Notes: generated by a model not told the origin, from the sequence alone. Shown: positions 1 through 10,017, numbered from the stretch's first letter. The stretch: DNA of 64,000 nt from an uncultured Chitinophaga sp. (GCF_902168175.1 NZ_CABHOU010000025.1:186001-250000), one strand, 5' to 3'. Made by a program: numbers and translations.

Positions 1-2127
1 CTGCTGGCGCTTACGCTGCTGACCCCTCCGGGCGAACTGGGTGCTGATGCTGCTGTGGGTTCTGCCCAGCGCTTCGGTGTTCCTTTGGGCTTTGGCGGTC
101 CGCACGCTGCGTTCTTTGCTACTAAAGATGAATTCAAACGTGCGATCCCGGGCCGTATCATTGGTGTGAGCATTGATGCCACCGGCGACCGTGCATTACG
201 TATGGCACTGCAAACCCGCGAGCAGCACATCAAACGCGAAAAAGCAACGTCTAACATCTGTACCGCACAGGCACTGCTGGCTAACATGGCGGCTATGTAC
301 GCTGTGTACCACGGTCCTAAAGGCCTGCGACACATCGCTACCCGCGTTAACCTGCTCACCGCTGCTTTGGTCACTAAACTGAAAGCTGCCGGTGTTAAAG
401 TACTGAACAACTCTTTCTTCGATACCATTAGCATTGAAGTGGCTGATGCCGCCGCGCTCCGCACTAAAGCTGAAGCTGCAGGCATCAACTTCCGTTATGG
501 CACTGGTCATGTGGTTGGTATTTCGCTCGACGAAACTACCAGCCTGAAAGACCTGAACAATGTTCTGGAAGTATTTAACGCTGGTCATGTTGGTGTTTCT
601 GATACCAAAAATGAAGCAGTGGTGCCGGCTGAACTGTTACGAGAGTCTTCTTACCTGCTGCACCCGGTGTTTAACACCCATCACAGCGAGTCGGAAATGA
701 TGCGTTACCTGAAGTTCCTGGAAAATAAAGACCTTTCGCTGAATACCTCGATGATCTCCCTCGGTTCCTGCACCATGAAACTGAATGCAGCTACTGAAAT
801 GATTCCTTTGAGCTGGGCACACTGGAGCAAAATGCATCCTTTCGCGCCTATCTCACAGGCAGCAGGTTACATGCAGATCGTGGAAGAACTGAGCGCCTAC
901 CTTTCTACCATCACCGGTTTCGACGCCTGCAGCCTGCAACCTAACAGTGGTGCCCAGGGCGAATACGCTGGTTTGCTCGTTATCCGCGAGTACCACGAAA
1001 GCCGTGGCGAAGGTCACCGTAACGTAATGCTCATCCCGATCTCCGCTCACGGCACCAACCCTGCGAGCGCTGTAATGGCTGGCTTTAAAGTGGTGATCGT
1101 AAAAGCACTGGACAATGGCTACATCGATGTGGCCGACCTGAAAGCGAAAGCGGCTGAACATGCAGCTAACCTGGCAGGTATTATGATCACCTACCCTTCT
1201 ACCTACGGTGTGTACGAAGAGAGCGTGAAAGAAATTTGTAACGTGATCCACCAATACGGCGGACAAGTATATATGGACGGTGCGAACATGAACGCGCAGG
1301 TAGGTTTAACGGCTCCGGGCCTTATCGGCGCAGACGTTTGCCACCTGAACCTCCACAAAACATTCGCTATACCACACGGTGGTGGCGGTCCGGGTATGGG
1401 CCCCATCTGCGTAGCCAAACACCTGGCGCCGTTCCTGCCTTCTCACGTACATTTACAGGAAGGACAGAATGGTCACCAGCAGGCTAACGCCGTGTCAGCA
1501 GCGCCATTCGGCAGTGCGAGCATCCTGTTGATCTCTTACGCTTACATTCGTATGCTGGGCAACGTTGGTGTTCGTAAGGCTACTGAGTTCGCCATCCTGA
1601 ACGCTAACTACATGAAAGCAAGATTGCAGAACGATTACGAAGTGTTGTACTCTGGTGTAAACGGTACCTGTGCGCACGAGTTCATCGTTGACCTGCGTCC
1701 GTTTAAAGCTACTGCGGGCATTGAGGCCGAAGATGTGGCCAAACGCCTGATGGATTACGGTTTCCACGCTCCTACCATGAGCTTCCCTGTAGCCGGCACC
1801 ATCATGATCGAGCCTACAGAAAGTGAAGATAAAGATGAACTGGACCGCTTCTGCGACGCCATGCTGGCTATCCGCGAAGAGATCCGCGCCATCGAGAACG
1901 GTACTGCCGACAAAGCGAACAACGTACTGAAAAATGCACCGCATACACAGTTCGTGATCACTGCTGATGAATGGACGCGTCCTTACACCCGCCAGCAGGC
2001 AGCGTTCCCGCTGGAGTATATCAGGCATAACAAATTCTGGCCTTCTGTAAGCCGCGTAAATAATACGCATGGCGACAGGAACCTGATTTGCACCTGTGAG
2101 CCGGCGAGCGCTTATGCAGAAGCATAA
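1..2127 (+). CDS. gcvP: Glycine dehydrogenase (decarboxylating), P-protein, 5' end missing
   Basis: This is the PLP-dependent P-protein of the glycine cleavage system, which decarboxylates glycine and passes the aminomethyl group to the lipoyl arm of GcvH. The frame is open from base 1 and reads through the family motif [18 protein letters not shown], so the true start lies before the window and the ATG at 55 is internal. The PLP-binding lysine is visible in [18 protein letters not shown] (Lys codon 1357-1359), followed by the glycine-rich loop. About 709 residues are present of a protein usually near 950, so roughly the N-terminal quarter is missing. The lipoate ligase lipB at 50.4 kb serves the same class of lipoyl enzymes but is not linked. 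A terminator follows directly. Confidence 0.97.
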   Translation: MLALTLLTPPGELGADAAVGSAQRFGVPLGFGGPHAAFFATKDEFKRAIPGRIIGVSIDATGDRALRMALQTREQHIKREKATSNICTAQALLANMAAMYAVYHGPKGLRHIATRVNLLTAALVTKLKAAGVKVLNNSFFDTISIEVADAAALRTKAEAAGINFRYGTGHVVGISLDETTSLKDLNNVLEVFNAGHVGVSDTKNEAVVPAELLRESSYLLHPVFNTHHSESEMMRYLKFLENKDLSLNTSMISLGSCTMKLNAATEMIPLSWAHWSKMHPFAPISQAAGYMQIVEELSAYLSTITGFDACSLQPNSGAQGEYAGLLVIREYHESRGEGHRNVMLIPISAHGTNPASAVMAGFKVVIVKALDNGYIDVADLKAKAAEHAANLAGIMITYPSTYGVYEESVKEICNVIHQYGGQVYMDGANMNAQVGLTAPGLIGADVCHLNLHKTFAIPHGGGGPGMGPICVAKHLAPFLPSHVHLQEGQNGHQQANAVSAAPFGSASILLISYAYIRMLGNVGVRKATEFAILNANYMKARLQNDYEVLYSGVNGTCAHEFIVDLRPFKATAGIEAEDVAKRLMDYGFHAPTMSFPVAGTIMIEPTESEDKDELDRFCDAMLAIREEIRAIENGTADKANNVLKNAPHTQFVITADEWTRPYTRQQAAFPLEYIRHNKFWPSVSRVNNTHGDRNLICTCEPASAYAEA

Positions 2128-2147
2128 TTAACTTTGATTATAGTAAG

Positions 2148-2175
2148 AGGCCGGCGTAACAGCCGGCCTTTTTTC
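2148..2175 (+). terminator. Intrinsic terminator after gcvP
   Basis: A perfect 8-bp stem (AGGCCGGC / GCCGGCCT, 6-nt loop) is followed by a run of T. It sits 20 nt after the gcvP stop. The remaining sequence up to 2393 contains only the palindrome annotated next. Confidence 0.85.
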
Positions 2176-2351
2176 TTATCCAGCTCCATATATTCTGTAT
2201 CCCTCATCGAAATAAGTAAACCCATCCTCCGTTTATAGACAGCAATACCCGTGATGTTACTAATGCGTATCATGGTAATGAAAACCCTTCATCCTCGAAA
2301 ACTTATCAACTATACTGTTTTAACATTCCTTTAAACTAAAAAACCAGGATT

Positions 2352-2374
2352 ATTACGAAATGTTCGTAATTTAG
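2352..2374 (+). promoter_or_regulatory. Operator-like palindrome overlapping a candidate -7 element
   Basis: ATTACGAA and TTCGTAAT form a perfect 8-bp inverted repeat with a 3-bp spacer (2352-2370). Its right arm runs into TAATTTAG (2367-2374), one base away from the Bacteroidota -7 consensus TAnnTTTG and 19 nt before the receptor ATG. A dimeric regulator bound here would cover the promoter. This is inferred from position; no regulator gene is nearby. Confidence 0.45.
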
Positions 2375-2393
2375 CACCCTAACCACTTTTAGC

Positions 2394-5222
2394 ATGATGT
2401 TGCGTTACCTATTCCTTGCCGTTATGACCCTGCTTTCGAGCATCCATGGCTTGGCCCAATCAAAGATCAACTGGACGGGAAAAGTAGTTGATTCTACCAC
2501 GAAAGAAATACTGGAACTTGCCACTGTAGCGGTAAATGATAGTAAAGACAGCTCAATGGTCACTTATACGTTGACTGATAATAAAGGGCATTTTAAACTT
2601 GAATCACTGCCGGTGGGTAAAACACTGGTGCTGTTGATATCCTACACAGGGTATAAGCAGTACAGGCGGGTGATAAAGGTTGAACCCGGCGAAAACAAAG
2701 ACCTGGGTACTTTCATACTGTCTCCGAGTTCGCGGTCTTTAAATGAGGTAGTAGTTGAGGGCGAAAAGCCTCCTATCGCCTTTAAGAATGACACCCTGGA
2801 GTTCAACGCATCTTCCTTTAAAACCAAACCCAATGCGGTAGTAGAAGACCTGCTGAAGAAACTGCCCGGTGTAGACGTAGACCAGGATGGAAAAATAACG
2901 GTGAACGGCAAACCGGTATCGAGGGTACTGGTAGATGGTAAAGAGTTTTTCGGGAATGATCCTAAGATCGCTACCAAGAACCTGCCTAAAGAGATCGTGG
3001 ATAAAATACAGGTGGTAGATACTAAAACCAAGGTGCAGGAACTCTTAGGGCAGAAGACAGATGGAGAAGATAAAACTATCAACATCACTTTAAAAGAAGA
3101 TAAGAAGAACGGACTGTTCGGCCGTATTACCGGCGGCATAGGCACCCAGCATCGATATGATGCAAGCGCGATGGTGAATATGTTCAACAAGAAAAGACAG
3201 TTTAGCGTATTGGGCGCCGTTAATAACCTGAACAACACTGGTTTTTCGATGGATGATATGATGGGCGTTCAGAACGGTGGCGGCAACCGTGGTGTTGCGG
3301 TTTCTGTATCTGGCGGTAACATGAGTATTTCAGCGAATGGCATAACGCTTGGCGGTATAGGCGGCGAAGGTATCCGTCGCATTGCCACAGGAGGTATCAA
3401 CTATAATGAAGATTTCTCCCAAAAGCTCAAAATGAACGGCAGCTACTTTTATAACTATGCCGATACCCGCACCGAAAGTTCGATCCGCCGCGAAAACATC
3501 AACCTGGATACTTCTACTTTTTATAATGAACGCAGATCGGGCGTAGGTACTTCGGAAAATAACCGCCTGGACATGAACCTGACTTACTCGATCGATTCCA
3601 CTACCACACTGATCGTACAGCCTAACCTGTCGAACACGCAAAGCACCAACTTTGCACGCAGCATAGCCAGCACCACGAACGAAGACGGATCACTGATCAA
3701 CTCTTCCAACACGGTTAACCGCTCTGAAAGCAACAACCTGAACTTCAGGAACAATATGAGCCTGGTAAAACAGCTGAACAAAAAAGGGCGTAGTCTTTCC
3801 TTAGAATTTAACAACAACTATGGCAAAAATACTTCAGATGGATATGTGGAAGCAGAGAACCATTATGTCATCGGCGGGCAGGACTCAATGACCCTGATTA
3901 ACCAGTACACCCGCAGTATTGGCGACAACCAGGGCTACGGTGGTAGTATTACTTATATAGAGCCATTGAACAAAGTGCTGCGGCTCGAATTAAGGTACGG
4001 CGTAAACTACTCCCTTAACAACACCGAGCGCCGCACGTATAATTATGATCCTTCGAAAGGGTATGACGACCTCGATTCTTTGTACAGCAACAAGTTTCGT
4101 TCTACTACCCTGCAACAAACACCGCAGGTAACATTAAACCTGCAGGGCAAAAAATTCAGTGGTACGATCGGCGGCGGCATGCAGTTCAATACGCTTAAGA
4201 ACTATTCTTACTTCCTGGATGATTCCATCACGCTGCGGCAGCAGTCGTTTGTCCCTAATACGCGGATTACCTATGCCTTCAGCAACTTTACACGCATTGG
4301 CTTAAATTATAGTCTTTATACGCAACAACCCACCATCGACCAGTTGCAGCCCGTGCAGGATAATACCAACACCTTGTTCCAGCGGCTGGGTAATCCGGAC
4401 CTTAAAAGCGCCTTCCGCCATAACATCGGTTTTAACTTTAATACCGGTACCCCTAAAGGGTTCTTTATGGGACTGAACGGTAGCTTCTCCCCGGTTACCA
4501 ATAACATTACCAACGAAACTTATTTTGATGAAAAAGGCGTGCAGATATCACGGCCGATAAACGTGGGCGGGAATTACGGAAGTAACATATTCATGTACTC
4601 TTCTTTCTCTAAGAAAACAAAAGACTGGAATCATCGCATAAACCTCAACGGTGGTGTTTCGATGAATAAATCCATCAGTTATACGACCAAGTCTAACAAA
4701 GAGCGGCTGGAGAACGAAACCTACAATTACAGCGTTGCTCCATCACTGAACTATAATATTACCTTTAAGGAACTGTTCGATATTTCGCCGGGTTACCGTA
4801 TTAACTACCGGAAAAACACCAGCACCCTTAATGCGATGGGTAATACCGATTTCGTATCCCATACCGCGAGCTTCAGCAATGCGTTGTATTGGCCTAAGAA
4901 CTTCGTGTGGGAAAACGATATCAACTACACCTATAACAGTAATATGTCGCCCGGTTACCGGAAAGATTTCACACTCTGGAACATGTCTGTTTCCAGGATG
5001 ATGCTGAAAAACAACCGCGGCACCATCAAACTAAGTGTATACGACCTGCTGAACCAGAACACGTCTGTGCGCAGGAACGTATCGCAATACAGCATTGAAG
5101 ACACGCAAACGATGATCGTACAGCAGTACTTCATGCTCAGTTTTACCTACAACATCAGCAGCTTCGGCGGGGGCACGGCACCTGCACGTAAAGCGGGCGG
5201 GCCAAGGATGATGAGGTTCTAA
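2394..5222 (+). CDS. Outer membrane beta-barrel protein, TonB-dependent-receptor-like
   Basis: This predicted outer-membrane receptor-type protein of 942 residues begins with a signal peptide (MLRYLFLAVMTLLSSIHGLAQ). A carboxypeptidase-D regulatory-like beta-sandwich follows (about 25-115), then a plug-like region with LNEVVVEG, VEDLLKKLPGVDVDQDG and NGKPVSRVLVDGKEFFG. A long Asn/Tyr/Ser-rich barrel with alternating hydrophobic strands fills the rest and ends in RMMRF, an aromatic C-terminus usual for barrel proteins. The family is common in Bacteroidota (outer membrane beta-barrel family 3). No SusD partner is adjacent, so a polysaccharide-locus role is not supported and the substrate is unknown. 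The start could equally be the second ATG at 2397. A palindromic operator-like site lies just upstream. Confidence 0.85.
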   Translation: MMLRYLFLAVMTLLSSIHGLAQSKINWTGKVVDSTTKEILELATVAVNDSKDSSMVTYTLTDNKGHFKLESLPVGKTLVLLISYTGYKQYRRVIKVEPGENKDLGTFILSPSSRSLNEVVVEGEKPPIAFKNDTLEFNASSFKTKPNAVVEDLLKKLPGVDVDQDGKITVNGKPVSRVLVDGKEFFGNDPKIATKNLPKEIVDKIQVVDTKTKVQELLGQKTDGEDKTINITLKEDKKNGLFGRITGGIGTQHRYDASAMVNMFNKKRQFSVLGAVNNLNNTGFSMDDMMGVQNGGGNRGVAVSVSGGNMSISANGITLGGIGGEGIRRIATGGINYNEDFSQKLKMNGSYFYNYADTRTESSIRRENINLDTSTFYNERRSGVGTSENNRLDMNLTYSIDSTTTLIVQPNLSNTQSTNFARSIASTTNEDGSLINSSNTVNRSESNNLNFRNNMSLVKQLNKKGRSLSLEFNNNYGKNTSDGYVEAENHYVIGGQDSMTLINQYTRSIGDNQGYGGSITYIEPLNKVLRLELRYGVNYSLNNTERRTYNYDPSKGYDDLDSLYSNKFRSTTLQQTPQVTLNLQGKKFSGTIGGGMQFNTLKNYSYFLDDSITLRQQSFVPNTRITYAFSNFTRIGLNYSLYTQQPTIDQLQPVQDNTNTLFQRLGNPDLKSAFRHNIGFNFNTGTPKGFFMGLNGSFSPVTNNITNETYFDEKGVQISRPINVGGNYGSNIFMYSSFSKKTKDWNHRINLNGGVSMNKSISYTTKSNKERLENETYNYSVAPSLNYNITFKELFDISPGYRINYRKNTSTLNAMGNTDFVSHTASFSNALYWPKNFVWENDINYTYNSNMSPGYRKDFTLWNMSVSRMMLKNNRGTIKLSVYDLLNQNTSVRRNVSQYSIEDTQTMIVQQYFMLSFTYNISSFGGGTAPARKAGGPRMMRF

Positions 5223-5235
5223 AAGATCTTTTAAA

Positions 5236-5272
5236 CAATAACGCCGCCCCATTAACCGGAGCGGCGTTATTG
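5236..5272. terminator. Hairpin between convergent genes
   Basis: A perfect 12-bp stem (CAATAACGCCGC / GCGGCGTTATTG, 13-nt loop) separates the convergent receptor and DinB genes. T-tracts are weak on both sides, so its efficiency is uncertain. Confidence 0.65.
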
Positions 5273-5274
5273 CT

Positions 5275-5793
5275 TTAGAAATAGCGTTCTATCAATACCT
5301 GCCGGTGGTGCAATGCGTGACCGGCGGTAATAAATCCAAGACTGTTAACCGTTATAGGGCTGTTGCTCGCTGTGCCTGTACGCTGCAGTTCTGTTTCGTT
5401 CAGCGACTTAAACAGGTATTCGGTGGATGAGCGAACGGCCTTGAACTCAGCGATCATATCTATCCAATCCAACCCATCTACTCGGGCCTGTTCGGCATAA
5501 TCGTTCTCTTCAAACGAAGCCAATGGCGTTTTATCTGCCCGCGCAATACGTAACGCCCGGTAAGCAAAAATGCGTTCGGCATCTGTGATATGCTGTAACA
5601 CCTGCTTCACCGTCCACTTACCCGGGGCATAAGCATAATCGAGTTTATCAGCCGGTATTTGCTCAAAGAACGACACTATTTCAGGGGTGTTGGCGAGTAT
5701 GGCGCTAAGGGCATCGTTCTGGGGCACCAGTTTAATGTAAGTGCCATAAAAGGGATTATAGTCACTGGTTGCTGGTTTTGGCATAACATTCAA
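5275..5793 (-). CDS. DinB-fold family protein
   Basis: The 172-residue protein has the four-helix DinB/YfiT-like fold signature. WTVKQVLQHITDAERIFAYRAL supplies one metal-ligand histidine, and the C-terminal GHALHHRQVL supplies the HxxxH pair usual for this superfamily. Members bind a divalent metal, and many are thiol-dependent transferases (bacillithiol or mycothiol type) or damage-inducible proteins, but the substrate here cannot be read from sequence. The length matches the family. The gene stands alone, divergent from the small membrane protein at 5857. Confidence 0.82.
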   Translation of the reverse strand: MNVMPKPATSDYNPFYGTYIKLVPQNDALSAILANTPEIVSFFEQIPADKLDYAYAPGKWTVKQVLQHITDAERIFAYRALRIARADKTPLASFEENDYAEQARVDGLDWIDMIAEFKAVRSSTEYLFKSLNETELQRTGTASNSPITVNSLGFITAGHALHHRQVLIERYF

Positions 5794-5800
5794 TTTTTTA

Positions 5801-5838
5801 CAAAATTACACGTTTAAAGTTCGTAACCGGTATCTTTG
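5801..5838. promoter_or_regulatory. Divergent -7 elements for the DinB gene and the 93-aa membrane protein
   Basis: CAAAATTA (5801-5808) is TAATTTTG on the minus strand, 7 nt before the DinB ATG. TATCTTTG (5831-5838) lies 18 nt before the ATG at 5857. Both fit TAnnTTTG exactly. I see no clear -33 TTG for either. Confidence 0.5.
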
Positions 5839-5856
5839 ATGTAACTGAAAATTGAT

Positions 5857-6138
5857 ATGGACCTTATTACCGCAGACATTACACTTCTCATTCCTTTCTT
5901 TCTGCACCTGGTGATATTTATACTGCTGCGCAAAAAGAGGCGGTTTATGTCGGAGGCGTTCGTACTCTCACTGCTTATCTACTGGATATTTTTCACCATC
6001 GTATTATGGCCCAGCCTGCCCGCTTTTATGGCCGTTATGTTTTTAGTGATGGGTGTGCCCATGCTGGCGCTGATGGCGCACCTGGTATACCTGATGCTGG
6101 CTGCCATCGTGTATGCCGTGGGTAAAAAAACAAATTAA
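5857..6138 (+). CDS. Small membrane protein of unknown function
   Basis: This is a 93-residue, strongly hydrophobic protein with about three membrane segments (roughly 8-24, 34-55 and 57-85). A basic cluster RKKRRF after the first segment suggests a cytoplasmic loop. I recognise no family. The start is the first ATG after a perfect TAnnTTTG element, and no Shine-Dalgarno sequence is visible. It is probably monocistronic: the hydrolase at 6290 follows after 151 nt. Confidence 0.65.
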   Translation: MDLITADITLLIPFFLHLVIFILLRKKRRFMSEAFVLSLLIYWIFFTIVLWPSLPAFMAVMFLVMGVPMLALMAHLVYLMLAAIVYAVGKKTN

Positions 6139-6289
6139 TATTCGCCCGCTGTCCCGTTCATACCTGCTGCGGGATGATCGCAGCATTGATCAACAGGTTA
6201 AAACGCAACTGACCCGTTCATCATAAAAGACAGATCCCCACTTTTGCTTTTCCCTAATTTGTAAGGGCAACATCTAAATTAGTTTGTTT

Positions 6290-8182
6290 ATGAAGAAATG
6301 GCTGCTCCTGGCAGGACTAATTCTATTAATGGCGCCCGCATTTGCCGGGCAGATCAACGCCGACTCCCTCTGGTTCCGGGAACATTACACTAAGAAAGAA
6401 GTATATATCCCGATGCGCGATGGGGTGAAACTGTTTACCACCATTTACATTCCGAAGGATGAAAGTGAAAAACACCCGGTGCTGATGACGCGTACGCCCT
6501 ACTCATGCGCGCCTTACGGCGAAAAAGAGTTTGCACCGTACTACAGGCGTTACCTCAATGTGTACCTGCGCGAAAACTACATTATGGTAACGCAGGACGT
6601 GAGGGGAAGATGGATGAGCGAAGGAGTGTTTGAGGATGTGCGGCCCTTCAATCCCAATAAAAAAAACAAGAAAGATATTGATGAAGCGAGTGATACCTAC
6701 GATACGATCGACTGGCTGGTGAAAAACGTAACTGGTAATAACGGCCGTGTAGGCGTGTTCGGCATCTCCTACCCTGGTTTTTATTCTACCATGGCCGCAC
6801 TCAGCAATCACCCCGCCCTTAAAGCAGTAAGTCCGCAAGCCCCCGTTACCGACTGGTTCCAGGGCGACGACTTTCACCACAACGGTGCATTTATGCTGGC
6901 CGATGCGTTCAGCTTTTACTCGTCATTTGGCAAACCCAGGCCTAAACCTACTACGGAGGGGCCGGCAGGTTTCGATTTCCCTAACTTCGACAACTACAAG
7001 TTTTACCTCGAAACAGGTGCCATTAGCAACTTTACTAAGCTCATGGGCGATAGCATCCTGTTTTGGAAAGATATGATGGCCCATGGTAACTACGATGCCT
7101 GGTGGAAAGCCCGCAACGTGCGTAACTTCACCAGCAATGTACAGCCGGCCATACTAACTGTAGGCGGCACTTTCGATGCGGAAGACTGCTTCGGTGCATG
7201 GAGTACTTACAAAGCGATAGAGGAGAAAAGTCCAAAAGCCAGTAACCGCCTGGTTATGGGCCCCTGGTACCATGGACAGTGGGCAGCGCAGGATGGTGGC
7301 CATTTGGGCAACATGCAGTTTGGCACCAACACCTCTGAATGGTACCAGCGAAATATAGAGATCCCTTTCTTTAACTATTACCTGAAGCAAAAAGGTGCAG
7401 AGCCTAAGATAGCCGAAGCCACCATCTTCTTCACCGGCGAAAACCAGTGGAAGACGTTTGCCAAATGGCCGCCGGCTGAGGCAAAAGAAACACCGCTTTA
7501 CCTCGGCAGCAATGGTAGCCTGAGTTTCAGCAGGCCAACAATAGCAAAGGCCGCCACCTCCTACACCAGCGATCCGTCTAAACCGGTACCTTATACAGAA
7601 GACGTGCATTTTAACCGCACCATCAACTATATGACCGACGACCAACGCTTCGCTGCCCGCAGGCCGGACGTACTGGTGTTCCAAACGCCGGTGCTGGAAG
7701 AAGACATTACCCTCTCCGGCCCCGTACTGGCCGATTTACAGGTAAGCATCAGCAGCACCGATGCCGACTTCGTGGTAAAGATCATCGACGTATTCCCCGA
7801 CAATTTCAGGTATGCGGAAGACGCTGAAAGCGAGCATAGACGTGTACCCTCCAGCACCTACCCTATGGGCGGTTACCAGATGCTGGTACGTGGTGAGATC
7901 ATGCGCGGTAAATTCAGGAACAGCTTCGAAAAGCCTGTACCCTTCGTACCTGGTGTGCCCGCTGAAGTAAAATTCACACTACCCGACGTGGCACATACCT
8001 TCCGGAAAGGCCACAGGATTATGATACAGGTACAAAGCAGCTGGTTCCCTCTCGCCGACAGAAACCCGCAGCAGTTCATGGACATATATAAAGCCACGGA
8101 TGCTGATTTCAAAAAAGCGGAGATCAACATCCTGCACGAAGCAGCCCATCCTTCGCAGATCGTGCTGCCTGTGCTGAAATGA
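6290..8182 (+). CDS. CocE/NonD family hydrolase (S15, X-Pro dipeptidyl-peptidase type)
   Basis: This secreted alpha/beta hydrolase of about 630 residues belongs to the cocaine esterase / X-Pro dipeptidyl peptidase family. A signal peptide (MKKWLLLAGLILLMAPAFAG) supports the ATG at 6290. The hydrolase core contains YIPMRDGVKLFTTIYIP, the oxyanion region RTPYSCAPYG, the nucleophile elbow GVFGISYPGFYS (Ser in GISYPG), and a late WYHGQWA histidine consistent with the triad. The C-terminal third is the jelly-roll domain usual for the family (PVLEEDITLSGPVLADLQVSISSTDADFVVKIIDV). Actual substrates in this family range from acyl esters to peptides and beta-lactams, so specificity is open. It is followed by a strong terminator and appears to be transcribed alone. 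Confidence 0.9.
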   Translation: MKKWLLLAGLILLMAPAFAGQINADSLWFREHYTKKEVYIPMRDGVKLFTTIYIPKDESEKHPVLMTRTPYSCAPYGEKEFAPYYRRYLNVYLRENYIMVTQDVRGRWMSEGVFEDVRPFNPNKKNKKDIDEASDTYDTIDWLVKNVTGNNGRVGVFGISYPGFYSTMAALSNHPALKAVSPQAPVTDWFQGDDFHHNGAFMLADAFSFYSSFGKPRPKPTTEGPAGFDFPNFDNYKFYLETGAISNFTKLMGDSILFWKDMMAHGNYDAWWKARNVRNFTSNVQPAILTVGGTFDAEDCFGAWSTYKAIEEKSPKASNRLVMGPWYHGQWAAQDGGHLGNMQFGTNTSEWYQRNIEIPFFNYYLKQKGAEPKIAEATIFFTGENQWKTFAKWPPAEAKETPLYLGSNGSLSFSRPTIAKAATSYTSDPSKPVPYTEDVHFNRTINYMTDDQRFAARRPDVLVFQTPVLEEDITLSGPVLADLQVSISSTDADFVVKIIDVFPDNFRYAEDAESEHRRVPSSTYPMGGYQMLVRGEIMRGKFRNSFEKPVPFVPGVPAEVKFTLPDVAHTFRKGHRIMIQVQSSWFPLADRNPQQFMDIYKATDADFKKAEINILHEAAHPSQIVLPVLK

Positions 8183-8198
8183 TATTAAACTTGTCCAG

Positions 8199-8234
8199 GA
8201 TGAAGTCCCGGCCGGTTTCGGCCGGGACTTCATC
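8199..8234 (+). terminator. Strong hairpin terminator
   Basis: A perfect 16-bp stem (GATGAAGTCCCGGCCG and its complement) closes a 4-nt loop and is followed by a short T-run. It lies 16 nt after the hydrolase stop. Confidence 0.8.
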
Positions 8235-8284
8235 TTTATGAATACCTTATCTTTACCATATTCACGTTAAAAACCCAAATTCAC

Positions 8285-8995
8285 ATGAAGCGCATTTTCT
8301 CCATTACATGTATGTTGCTCGCACTATTTGTCCATGCAACACAGGCACAGTCGTTAGACGGGGCATGGGAACTTAAAGACAGTTCTCCTGGTGTCACCGT
8401 ATCGCTGATCATTGAAGGCAATTACTTTATGCAAAGTGTTTACAATGAAAGCGAAAAGGCTTTTGTTCAGAGCTTTGGCGGTACACTTAAAAAGGCCGGC
8501 AACAGCGACCTGGAAGTAAAAATGGACTTTAACACCGAGAACAAAGAGCAGGTAGGGCAAACCTTCACCGTGTCTTATTCCCTTTCCGGCAGCACCCTCA
8601 GCGTAGTGATCAACGGCGACGCACAGGAGTGGACGCGTAAAGACGATGGCAGTGGTCCGCTGGCCGCCGTATGGCGCATATCAGCCCGGGAGCAGGAAGG
8701 CAAAATGAACGAGATGAAGCCAGGTGCCCGTAAAACACTGAAGATATTGTCTGGAGGCCGTTTCCAGTGGGCAGCCATTAATACCGAAACCGGGGAGTTT
8801 TTTGGTACAGGCGGCGGTACTTACACCTTTAAAGACGGCAAATACACCGAAAACATCAAGTTTTTCTCCCGCGATGGCACCCGCGTAGGGATGTCTTTAA
8901 CGTTCGACGGTAAAGTAGAAGGCGACAACTGGCATCATAGTGGATTGAGTTCCAAGGGCGAAAAGATTTCGGAGATCTGGACTAAAGTTAAATAA
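8285..8995 (+). CDS. Secreted lipocalin-like protein of unknown function
   Basis: The 236-residue protein carries a signal peptide (MKRIFSITCMLLALFVHATQAQ). After cleavage it shows two similar beta-rich halves, each starting with a short strand followed by W: LDGAWELKDSS near residue 24 and LAAVWRISARE near residue 125. This resembles duplicated lipocalin-like or DUF4488-like domains of Bacteroidota. No enzyme motif is visible, so a ligand-binding role would be inference only. TATCTTTA at 8248-8255 is a near-consensus -7 element. Confidence 0.7.
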   Translation: MKRIFSITCMLLALFVHATQAQSLDGAWELKDSSPGVTVSLIIEGNYFMQSVYNESEKAFVQSFGGTLKKAGNSDLEVKMDFNTENKEQVGQTFTVSYSLSGSTLSVVINGDAQEWTRKDDGSGPLAAVWRISAREQEGKMNEMKPGARKTLKILSGGRFQWAAINTETGEFFGTGGGTYTFKDGKYTENIKFFSRDGTRVGMSLTFDGKVEGDNWHHSGLSSKGEKISEIWTKVK

Positions 8996-9050
8996 GAAGC
9001 TGGTATATATTGGATTTTGCCCTTATATTGCACGGAAATTTCATCAATCT

Positions 9051-9764
9051 ATGATCAAGAAATGCCTGATTATCGGCGCAATAGGAGCACTATCCCTGCA
9101 AGCCTGTACTAAAAAAGTTGTTCCGGCAGCCACCGTGGTTGCTCCGGAGCCTCCAAAACCTTTATTGCAAAACGGTATGGATACCCTTAGCTTTGCGCTG
9201 GGTAAAGATATCGGCAACTCTATCAAAACGCAGGGTCTCGACAGCCTGAACATGGATGTGTTTATGACAGCCATCAAGTTTAGTCTGGCCGGTAAAGATA
9301 CTTTGCTCACGCAACAAGAAATATCTATGTCTATATCAGATTATTTACAGAAAATGAAAACAGAGAAACTGACGAAGAACAGAGAAGCGGGTCAGAAGTT
9401 TTTGGAAGCAAACAAGACCCAGCCAGGCACCATCGTACTGCCCAGCGGTTTACAGTACCAGATCATGAAACATGGCACCGGTACTATTCCCAAAGCTACA
9501 GACAGGGTTAAAACACACTACGTGGGCACCCTCATCGACGGCACTGTGTTCGACAGCTCCGTTGAAAGAGGCGAACCAGCAGTATTCCCCGTTAACGGCG
9601 TAATCAGCGGCTGGACAGAAGCCCTCACCCTGATGCCAGTAGGTTCTAAATGGAAACTGTTTTTACCAGACAGCCTCGCTTATGGTGAAAGACAAGCGGG
9701 CCAGAAGATTTTGCCGGGAAGTGCTTTGGTGTTTGAGGTGGAGTTGCTGGATATTGTGAAGTAA
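9051..9764 (+). CDS. FKBP-type peptidyl-prolyl cis-trans isomerase, lipoprotein
   Basis: This periplasmic or membrane-anchored prolyl isomerase of 237 residues resembles FkpA and Mip. The N-terminus is a lipoprotein signal with lipobox LQAC (Cys at residue 19). A helical dimerisation segment follows (about 45-125: DTLSFALGKDIGNSIKTQ to EAGQKFLEANK), then the FKBP domain (about 125-237) with VKTHYVGTLIDGTVFDSS, GVISGWTEALTLMPVGSKWKLFLP and the closing VFEVELLDI. The residues lining the FKBP active site are present. It acts on folding proteins in the envelope. The gene is followed by its own terminator. Confidence 0.93.
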   Translation: MIKKCLIIGAIGALSLQACTKKVVPAATVVAPEPPKPLLQNGMDTLSFALGKDIGNSIKTQGLDSLNMDVFMTAIKFSLAGKDTLLTQQEISMSISDYLQKMKTEKLTKNREAGQKFLEANKTQPGTIVLPSGLQYQIMKHGTGTIPKATDRVKTHYVGTLIDGTVFDSSVERGEPAVFPVNGVISGWTEALTLMPVGSKWKLFLPDSLAYGERQAGQKILPGSALVFEVELLDIVK

Positions 9765-9784
9765 GAATTATAAAATATATGGAG

Positions 9785-9819
9785 AAAAGCGTCCCGATGT
9801 TGTTTGGGGCGCTTTTTTT
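9785..9819 (+). terminator. Terminator after the FKBP gene
   Basis: An 11-bp stem (AAAAGCGTCCC / GGGGCGCTTTT, one T-G wobble) is followed by T7. The rest of the gap to 9963 holds no feature I can support. Confidence 0.85.
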
Positions 9820-9963
9820 ATGGGGGGGGCGTTTAGGATGTACGCGGACAGCTTGTTCGTTTATTGTAAACCGTATTTGATCACAAGGAAACCGGTTTAG
9901 CCGCACACGTCCAGACACCAGGTGAGGCTACGATCCATACACCGCCTCATTTCCACCAAACAA

Positions 9964-9998
9964 AAAAAGGCGCTGCAGTTCACACCGCAACGCCTTTC
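9964..9998 (-). terminator. Terminator of the aromatic operon
   Basis: On the minus strand AAGGCGTTGCGG and CTGCAGCGCCTT form the stem and a T7 run follows. It lies 20 nt after the aroC stop and closes the seven-gene operon. Confidence 0.85.
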
Positions 9999-10017
9999 CG
10001 TATTTTACACTTTTACA

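Noticed and set aside
1..54. Start of gcvP at the ATG at 55
   Set aside because: The frame is open before it and conserved GcvP sequence precedes the ATG, so the gene is cut by the window edge.
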